Assembly (NCBI GenBank): GCA_026120035.1
Contig: JALRME010000047.1
Coordinates: forward strand, 1 to 64,000
DNA from: Coleophoma eucalyptorum
Taxonomy: Eukaryota > Ascomycota > Leotiomycetes > Helotiales > Dermateaceae
Direction: 5' to 3'
DNA: 64,000 nt
Shown here in pieces: positions 57,280-64,000 of the stretch. Numbering within the stretch: the stretch's first letter is position 1; every line of letters begins with the position of its first letter. The position numbers and the translations under genes are program-made. The notes beneath the pieces were generated by a model, which saw only the letters and a list, made by a program, of their open reading frames with translations, ran no database searches and was not told where the DNA came from.

Positions 57280-57689
57280 ATGTCCTCTCACACAAAAATC
57301 GGCGTTTCACTGCTACGCCTATCTTACGGCCTGGTGTATATACCTCAGCTATTGTTTCTAACGGATTTTTCTTTACGTCCGGTGTCATGGGCGCCGATGC
57401 GGCTACGAAGAATATAGTAGAGGGGACAGTCATCAATCGCTTTGTGTGTTTATTTCGAGACGATTGGCTTTGGTTCAAGAAAATTCACATGGATATACAG
57501 CATAAGTTTATGCAGAATCTTGATTCTGTCCTGAAGCAGGCAGGATCAAGCTTACACGATCTCCTTGAGGTCACTATTTCTTTGACTAATATCCTTGACG
57601 CTGATAAGCTCACCCACGATTACAAGAGCTACTGGGGGGAGCTAAAACCTGCAAGAACGCAAGCGTATATTTGTTACATCCAGAGTTAA
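57280..57689 (+). pseudogene. RidA/YjgF-family gene, frameshifted
   Basis: ATG 57280 reads MSSHTK and then leaves frame. The family sequence continues in another frame as RRFTATPILRPGVYTSAIV, then FFFTSGVMGADAATKNIVEGT, so one base is missing in the A-run near 57296. A possible intron (about 57430-57479, ending TTCAAG) leads to NLDSVLKQAGSSLHDLLEVT and YWGELKPART, the typical C-terminal half including the substrate Arg. The end then diverges (stop at 57689 where the final strand should be). RidA deaminases hydrolyse reactive imines such as 2-aminoacrylate made by PLP serine/threonine dehydratases. The gene lies 432 bp from D-serine dehydratase, converging on it, so a functional ancestor would have been its detoxifying partner. 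Confidence 0.75.
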
Positions 57690-58121
57690 AGTGAGGACTG
57701 ACTTGGGTATCAATCTAGCTGTGTTGCTGTTAAACAGTTGCCATATGGCTCAGACTAAACTTAACTGTATCGCTGCTGTCTCGAGGGTGCAAAGTTTCTC
57801 ATGACTCGACCTGAATGGTTTCTACTTTTTGTTATGATGTATGAACTTGATCGCTACCTTGTTTGAACAGCAGAATTCTATGTATCTACTGGACGAGCTT
57901 GTGTTGCAGAAAATAAAAAACAAAGTAGATTAGGCTTCAACAGTCTAGCTAAGCCTTTAGTTGAAAGTATTCATCGTTCCTTCTCAGTGGTTGGTTTAAT
58001 ACACTCGCTTCTGGTGATACTAGACGCAAAATATTCCACAAATTAGGCAGAGAAATAGATCTTAAAACTCCCATATAATAAATACTTTTTGTTAGACAAG
58101 TGAGATTTTAGCCACAATGCA
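57690..58121. other. Convergent intergenic region
   Basis: 432 bp between RidA relic and D-serine dehydratase 3' ends; no coding frame. Confidence 0.45.
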
Positions 58122-59567
58122 TCAACCTGCTCTTAGCCATACATCCATGACTAGGTTTCCGTCCTGTGAAGAGTCCACAACGCAATACCACCCATACAAA
58201 GCTCCGGTAATACAGGCGTGGTTTGGAAAGATTGCTATAACTTGACCTACCTCAAGTGGTAGGGGAGGAAAACTTCCCCCTGCATTACCCGAAATTTGCC
58301 CCCAAGACAAAATACAGTGTTCTTGGCTGACACGCTTAACAATCACCCGATGCTCCAGCTTAGAGCTACCAGGAGAGTATGCCTCGCGATGAACAACGCC
58401 CCAGCCTTCGTAACCCGCGCAAGGTTCTCTTCCCAAGCCCAGCACTCCTACCGCTACAAGAGCCTCTGGTTGCTGCCTCTCACCATCATTATACACGCTG
58501 CAAACCTCCGCTAAAACAGAAATGGCTATTTCGTCTTCGTAAACTCCAAGGTTAACACGTGAGTTTGTAGAAAGCTGCTGTACATCGAGGAGAGAATAAA
58601 CTCCAGCATGGAGCTCTAGGCTTGTACGAAACCCGATATATTTCTCTGTTGTAACCTGTCGTATAGTCTGTAGTAAATGCTGGGCATCTTCCGATAGCAC
58701 ATCCTCTTGTCTGACGAGGTTCTCTATTGCTGTTACTTGAGGCGAAGCTCCGACGCTAATTGTGACTTCCCTACCCTCGGGAAATAAGGAAGCATTATGA
58801 TGTAGTGCATCCATACATCCTTGGATCTCGTTCTCGAGGTTGGCCATTGCCTGCTTTGGCGTCGAGTCATTATAGCTAAGACTGCTATGCGAGTAAAGAC
58901 CGGTGAAATGAATTCGGCCTTTATCCTCGAGTAATAATAATTTGGTTACTAAATCATCCTTGTTGATGCATGAGGGAGGAAGACCAGCGCGATGGTAGCC
59001 AGTGTCTATCTTCAGATATACGCCCGCAGCAAATCCAGCTTGGTGAAAAAAGTTCGTCAGATGATCAAGCTGTGATGCATGATCAACGAGGAGGGAGACT
59101 GATCCTTTACCTAATTGTCGGCCAACAGACGCAAGACGACCGACTTGAGAAGGTGGTAAAGGGATGCCGTAAAGTACGTTAACGTGACGATCGTTATCTC
59201 TGAACTCTTGCAGCACGGGTAACAGATGCTCGAGCTCGGAAACCGTCGATACTACCAATCGAACTTCTTTGCTCATTTGTCCAGCTTGTAGGCGAAGTCC
59301 TTCTTGCGTCTGTAATGTAACGGTCAGAACAATAGTACGTTATAATTACGTGAATGAAAATACGGCCGTAGTTACCTTGTGGGATTTGACATGCGCCCTG
59401 AAATCGACTCCTAAGACGTCCACTGCATGTAGCAGAGAGTTGCAATGTCGTAGCATTTTTGCCTTGTCAAGCAGAAGTGTTGGCTTAGGCAGTTCTTTAA
59501 CACTTTTTCCAACATAGAATCGTCGTAACTCATCAATGTGTGGAGCTAATCTCTTGGGAAAATCCAT
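58122..59567 (-). CDS. DSD1: D-serine dehydratase (eukaryotic Dsd1-type, PLP and zinc dependent)
   Basis: Two exons on the minus strand, 59567-59376 and 59309-58122 (66-bp intron), give 459 aa, slightly longer than typical for Dsd1. The PLP Lys is Lys61 in FRAHVKSHK. The alanine-racemase-like barrel follows, with LKIDTGYHRAG and LELHAGVYSLLD. Near the C-terminus FPNHACIT supplies the His and Cys that bind the active-site zinc in this family. The reaction converts D-serine to pyruvate and ammonia through 2-aminoacrylate, usually to detoxify or use D-serine. A RidA-family relic lies next to it. The longer length comes mainly from the middle region and does not disturb known motifs. Start ATG 59567 is the first in frame. 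Confidence 0.92.
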
Positions 59568-60382
59568 TGTATGTAAATTGGGACAGGTTCGTTAATAGAT
59601 GCGAAGGTTTAGATACTGGGAAGTGCTAGTCAGCAGTAGAACAAGATTGTTTTATATTTTCGGGCAGATATATGCATATGTGCATATGTCTTGACTTGCA
59701 TGTCCTTCTGCGAGTTAGAATTTTCTAGCTCAAGTGAATGAAGACAAGCGTCACTAGGCGAACGAGTCAGCAACCATGTTCAAATGCGATACGGTATGGA
59801 GCACTAGAAATTACCTCTCCTTGTTGCGAGTGTTCCGCAGGGTGGTCTCATACGCGTGCTCAAACTGCCCGGCTCAAAAAGGTTTATTGGGCTTTAGTAG
59901 AGGTACTCCACCTGCTATATGCCCCGCGGATCCTAGCGGTTGCAGTTGTGGTCGAGCTATACTGTCGTCGAGCTATACTGAATGAGGTGCGCTGGTACGA
60001 CAGCATTTACGTCCCGTGAAAGCAGTCTATGCTGAAAGCAGTTAGATTGAACAAGTGCAAAGGAGCCACGCTACTACTTAGATCTATACAAATAGTCGAG
60101 CGTCTGAAGGTGGGATGTCGGATCAAGTGACGAGCTAGACGACCCAGTATCTGTCACGTAATAACCGAGGCTAGCCTAGTAGCTAATCAGACCAACTTAT
60201 TCTAACAAAATACAATCGAGATACTGAGATCATTTTGAACGTTATTTTAACAACAGTGGCTCGGGCGCGAGCTGACCAACTATCCATCGCTGTTGCTGTG
60301 CAGTGGGGCATCTATCTCTCTCCATGTGTGCCGTCTCCCATGAAATCATCTCCTTGCAAGGAGACGCTATTTTGAGAGCGTC
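59568..60382. other. Intergenic, no gene recognised
   Basis: About 815 bp between divergent genes (D-serine dehydratase and the next Zn2Cys6 regulator). It includes a TATGCATATGTGCATATG near-palindrome at about 59671-59688. No coding frame is supported. Confidence 0.45.
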
Positions 60383-62492
60383 ATGAGCCGCAGCTCGAAA
60401 GATTTCAACGAAAGGCAACCATGTCGCCGCTGTAGATAAGTCTTAGCTGCTCTAATAATAGAGAGTCTAGTTCTGACATAAATTATACAGATAAGCATCT
60501 AAAATGTATGTGATTCTCACCACTCTATAGCACACTCTATCTGATTCTCTGTAGGCGACCTAGATGCCGAGGTTTGCCGTCGTTGCGCGAGGACTCAGGA
60601 GCTATGCGTAAGAGATGAGCCCAGGATCAAATTTGGCCGCATCTCTGCTCCAAGGACCTTTGCACTGGATCAAGTCTGGCTGGAAACGCTGTCAAGCCCT
60701 GGTAGGTTACGGCTTAGAAAATGACTATAGTATACACTGATAGCTGCTGACGCGGTTCTCAATAGCTAATTTAACGTTCGTCGATGAGACAGGAGACACT
60801 ATTGCAACCTATCGTGACTCAACGAACGACGATAGACCAAACGAGTCATGCAATGGCCAGACCAGTGCAAGAACCGTCGCGGGAGGGGCCACTGGAGATG
60901 TCCCAGAAATGCTGTTAGATCTGTCCACAGATCCTCATCCAGAAGCAAGTCATTGTGTGCTTGGTCAACCTCTACCGCCAACAGTACCTTCTCCACCTAC
61001 CGCGACGCCTGCTTCCTCAGCATATGGAAATTTCCGTGATTCTGACCCAGGGCGAGCTTATTCCATCTCTCATTCAGAGGACCAACCACCTCCTAAAAGC
61101 CCTACTAGCAATGTTTTCCTCCAGGCAGTCCTGGTACGATATTACACCGAAACTCTTGGCCATTGGTTTGATATGAATGATCCCTTGCGGCATTTCACTA
61201 GGGTGATTCCGCTCAGGAGCCGCCATTCTCGACCACTTCTGAATGCTATTCTTACGGCTTCTGCGAGACAGCTCGTACGTGCTGGCTGCCACCGTAATGA
61301 AGCTGGTGAGATTCGATGGCAGAGCCATGTTCTTTCCGATCTCAACGAAGAGCTGGCAATGCAATTCCAGAACGAATGCATCCGCGAGCTCCTCGACCTG
61401 AGTCTCGATCCTGAACAGGTTATGAACGCTGATCTTCTGGCAGCGGCCGTGATTCTTCGCACTGACGAAGAAATGGACTCTCTTTTCTGGAAAGATGGGG
61501 TGGATGATCACGTTTTTCTGGGTGTGGCTAACGCGTATATTGATGCGCAAGTTAGTTCGGTCATCCCCATGGCGGAGTCTGGATCCGCAGAGTCGGTTGA
61601 GAGCAATGACCATGTCAACAATTCGAGGACCGGCACCGAGAGCAACACCCCATCAATAAATCCGACGTTCCATATGTCCCAGGGATCACTCCACCCACAA
61701 TCTCACGAATACAGTGGCAGTAGCCCCCCGTTCAAAGATAAAAGTTGCCCTTCCCTAAGAGAAGCTTGTTTCTGGGCCGCTTGCCGGCAGGATGTATGTG
61801 CATCTATAGCCAAACAACAGCCGATAAACTTCCCGTTACACTATTGCAACTCCATGCGCAGCCTTGAGCCAACAGAAGACTACATCTGGACCATCCGGAC
61901 GATCATATTCTGCGCTGACGTGCTGGAATATTGTTATGGCCGGCGTGCCGGCGGCATAGATATAATTCCCGCCTACGCAAATCACCAACGCTGGCGATTC
62001 TTGAAACAAAGAGCCACGGACATTACTGCGTGCTTACCAAGCTCTTTTCAACCGACTTTTTTCTCCGAGCCAAATACCAAAGCCGGCGAAGTTTTCCCCC
62101 ATATATGGTTCGGCGATCCGTGCTATGCTACCGGAAGTGGCCATCTGGAACTAGCACAGATACTACTTACCGCTTTTGACCCGAACATCCCCAGAATGGG
62201 CCTTGGCATGTTGAATGCACGGAGAAATATGAACAATAGATTAAAAAGTATAGCTCTCAGGCTGTGTGGCATTGCCATGAGCAACCGCCAAACGCCTCCT
62301 AACTTCATAAACGCCTTTGCTGCAATTATATTATGCGGCGAGAGTTTCACGAAGCCACAGGAGCATACAGCGCTGATGCGTGTACTGGATATGATGCAAT
62401 TCGATTTCGCATACTATACTGCGCGGGTTGCGGGTGAGTTAAAGAAGGTGTGGCGGCAGCATTCAGAACATCTTGATTGCATTGATCTTTGA
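60383..62492 (+). CDS. Zn2Cys6 transcription factor with a damaged first splice donor
   Basis: The cluster can be followed over four exons. Exon 1 starts at ATG 60383 (MSRSSKDF) and reads to PCRRCR near 60436. Exon 2, 60491-60505, encodes KHLK. Exon 3 is 60555-60701, where the third Cys codon is split across the intron and the second half DLDAEVCRRCARTQELC follows. Exon 4 is 60766-62492, holding the long regulatory domain, with Ser/Pro-rich linkers and a helical core. Introns 2 and 3 are standard (GTATGT..TAG, GTAGGT..TAG). The first intron lacks GT: the sequence after CRRCR is TAAGTC, as if a donor GGTAAGTC had lost two G. Without correct splicing the frame stops at once. A downstream start could give a regulator lacking half its zinc cluster. 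Confidence 0.7.
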
Positions 62493-62626
62493 TATATGAA
62501 TCTGTCTAACTCTACCCATCCAAAAGCAGGGGCCAGTAACATAGTCTCATGTGACCATGTAAATTCAATGAGCTGGACACGTTATAAAGTCATAAATGTA
62601 AATAAAAAAAGAAGGTATGTATTAAA
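62493..62626. other. Short convergent intergenic region
   Basis: 134 bp between the regulator and the flavin monooxygenase 3' ends; an A-rich run at about 62603-62612 may serve termination/polyadenylation. Confidence 0.4.
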
Positions 62627-64000
62627 TTATTCTAAGTATGGTGCAGGAGCGATGCCTTCGAGGATTGCCTTAATCCTTAGGGCCAATTTCTTTGAATGGT
62701 ATCGGCCATGCTGTAGAGTACCAACCATAAGCCACAGGCCAGGCACACCACTGTTCCTCCAAGCCGTGTTAAGCTCACCCTCTTCATCCATACCCCAGAT
62801 TGGATTACATCGGTCGGCAATTTCATCACCGAGGATATTTCGGACTGAATTGATGGTATTGGAGAACCCGGTAGCTAAAACCACAAGGTCGTATTTCTCC
62901 TCACGGTCGTTGTTTAACACTATGCTATCTTCGGTAAACCTGATCGGATAGCCTTGCTCAATCTTGATCTTGCCGTCAATTATAGCTTGGCAGGCACCGG
63001 CGTCGAAATAGAAGCCACCGTTCTTGGTGTAACCGAGAGTGTGAGAACCAGTATCACGTTGACCACGCCAGACCTTGAATCCGGCCTTCTCCATCTTGGC
63101 GATCAACCCGACATCGGCATTCCAGATGTCGAGCGCTGTCCGACGATTCAACTCCTCGGCAGGACCAACAGGAAGACTGTAGTTTAATCGGTCGGCTGAT
63201 TCCAGATCGGGTCGTTTATGGTCTTTTGGCTCGTAAATAGGGGCAAGTATCTTTGTATGAATCAGCATTGAAGTGTTTTTGATGAACAGAGATATAGCTT
63301 ACTCTTGGGACAGATTCTTCCAGAGACATAAGGTATGCAGGGGATCTTTGAAGGAGCGTAACGTCGACGTTATAACGAGCAAAGTCATATGCAGTATCAA
63401 AACCCGATGACGAGGTTCCTACAACAAGGACCTTCTTGTTGACCCAGCCGCGGGCGGAGTCGTGCGTGGTGGAATGTCTGACAGTTCCTTTGAAATTCTC
63501 GACACCAGGAAGATTGGGGCTGAATGGCACACCAGCGAGTGAGGTGGCAACAATGACCTGCTTGGGGTGAAAGGTTCTTGTAGATTTATCCTCCTTTGTC
63601 CCACGTTGAATGGTGATCTCCCACTCGCCCGAAGACTTCTGTGCAGCATTGACCACGCTTGAGTCAGTCCATGTGGGCAGCTCCATGGCGCTCGCAAACC
63701 ACTCAAGCCAGTCGCCCATCTTACCGGCTGGCGTGTAAGTTGGCCAGTGGTCAGGGTAGGGCATATAGGGGAAGTGATCAGCCCAGTGGGGAAGGTGGAG
63801 AGAGAGATACTCATAGCGATTACGCCAGTTGTCTCCGATCCGTTGGTTGCGCTCGATTATGAGGGTCTTGACTCCAAGAGCCTTGAGTCGAGCAGCGATG
63901 TGAAGACCACTGCAAAGACGATTAGCCTTCCGGTCAACATTACGCAAATGGCAACCTACCAGTGACCGCCTCCAATGATAATGACCTCAGGCTCGACATT
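62627..64000 (-). CDS. FAD-dependent monooxygenase (FMO/YUCCA-like), 5' end outside the window
   Basis: Minus-strand exons are 64000-63960 (partial), 63909-63303 and 63250-62627, with 50- and 52-bp introns. The FAD-binding motif IIGGGHCGLH spans the first junction and RIGDNWR follows. The NADPH-binding motif is VVGTSSSGFD. FKGTVRHS resembles the FMO identifying motif, and the LATGFSNT block near the C-terminus is standard. At least 424 residues are present; only the extreme N-terminus is missing. Fungal members include indole-pyruvate-type monooxygenases and secondary-metabolite tailoring enzymes that N-oxygenate or decarboxylate. It converges on a Zn2Cys6 regulator 134 bp away, which may control it. 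The substrate is unknown. Confidence 0.9.

Noticed and set aside
59671..59688. TATGCATATGTGCATATG near-palindrome as an operator
   Set aside because: Simple AT-rich symmetry in a promoter region; no known factor or second copy supports a function.
1..64000. CRISPR arrays, bacterial operons or phage genes
   Set aside because: All supported genes are fungal with spliceosomal introns; no evenly spaced direct repeats were seen.

Overview
The window looks like an accessory, gene-sparse segment of a filamentous ascomycete chromosome (Pezizomycotina; class not decidable, Leotiomycetes would fit). The evidence is the short introns (50-78 bp, GT...CTAAC-like...AG) that rebuild family-typical proteins, Zn2Cys6 regulators, a fungal psi-factor oxygenase, a fungal chloroperoxidase-fold protein, and blocks of TA-rich, TAG-riddled repeat DNA typical of repeat-induced point mutation (RIP). 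No tRNA, rRNA or CRISPR array was seen.

Layout. 1-6.1 kb: 3' part of a RIP-mutated Ty3/gypsy chromovirus with a scarcely mutated 3' tail and LTR. 6.1-7.1 kb: a second decayed repeat with two degenerate direct repeats. 7.5-9.1 kb: an F-box gene whose N-terminus carries stops, probably RIP leakage. 10.2-16.6 kb: a DUF2235 alpha/beta hydrolase divergent from an intact 1063-aa dioxygenase/P450 fusion (Ppo type). 19-24 kb: a heme-thiolate peroxidase, a dead MFS transporter and a dead cyclase-family gene. 24.6-44.8 kb: a catabolic-looking neighbourhood with a D-2-hydroxyacid dehydrogenase, an allantoate-permease-family MFS carrier, an aldo-keto reductase, a dihydrodipicolinate-synthase-family aldolase, an Asp-box sialidase-like protein, a sugar porter, a RIP island, a second aldo-keto reductase, a Zn2Cys6 regulator, a NAD-dependent epimerase-fold dehydrogenase and a flavocytochrome b2-type L-2-hydroxyacid dehydrogenase. 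45.5-49 kb: a degraded rhodopsin-like membrane protein and a DHA2 drug-transporter pseudogene. 50.6-53 kb: a 3-hydroxyacyl-CoA dehydratase and an alpha/beta hydrolase. 54.8-59.6 kb: a Zn2Cys6 regulator, a broken RidA gene and D-serine dehydratase. 60.4-64 kb: a Zn2Cys6 regulator with a damaged splice donor, convergent with a flavin monooxygenase that runs off the right edge.

How the genes may work together (inference). The strongest system candidate is 24.6-44.8 kb: a glycosidase-like protein, sugar porter, pyruvate-dependent aldolase, two carbonyl reductases and two 2-hydroxyacid dehydrogenases of opposite stereochemical class would suit catabolism of an ulosonic (sialic/KDN-like) or other 2-keto-3-deoxy sugar acid. 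Substrates cannot be read from sequence. At 57-59.6 kb D-serine dehydratase, which makes 2-aminoacrylate, sits beside a RidA relic, the family that hydrolyses that imine. About a quarter of the recognisable genes are broken, so the region is decaying. All exon-intron structures below were read by eye from splice consensus and frame continuity.
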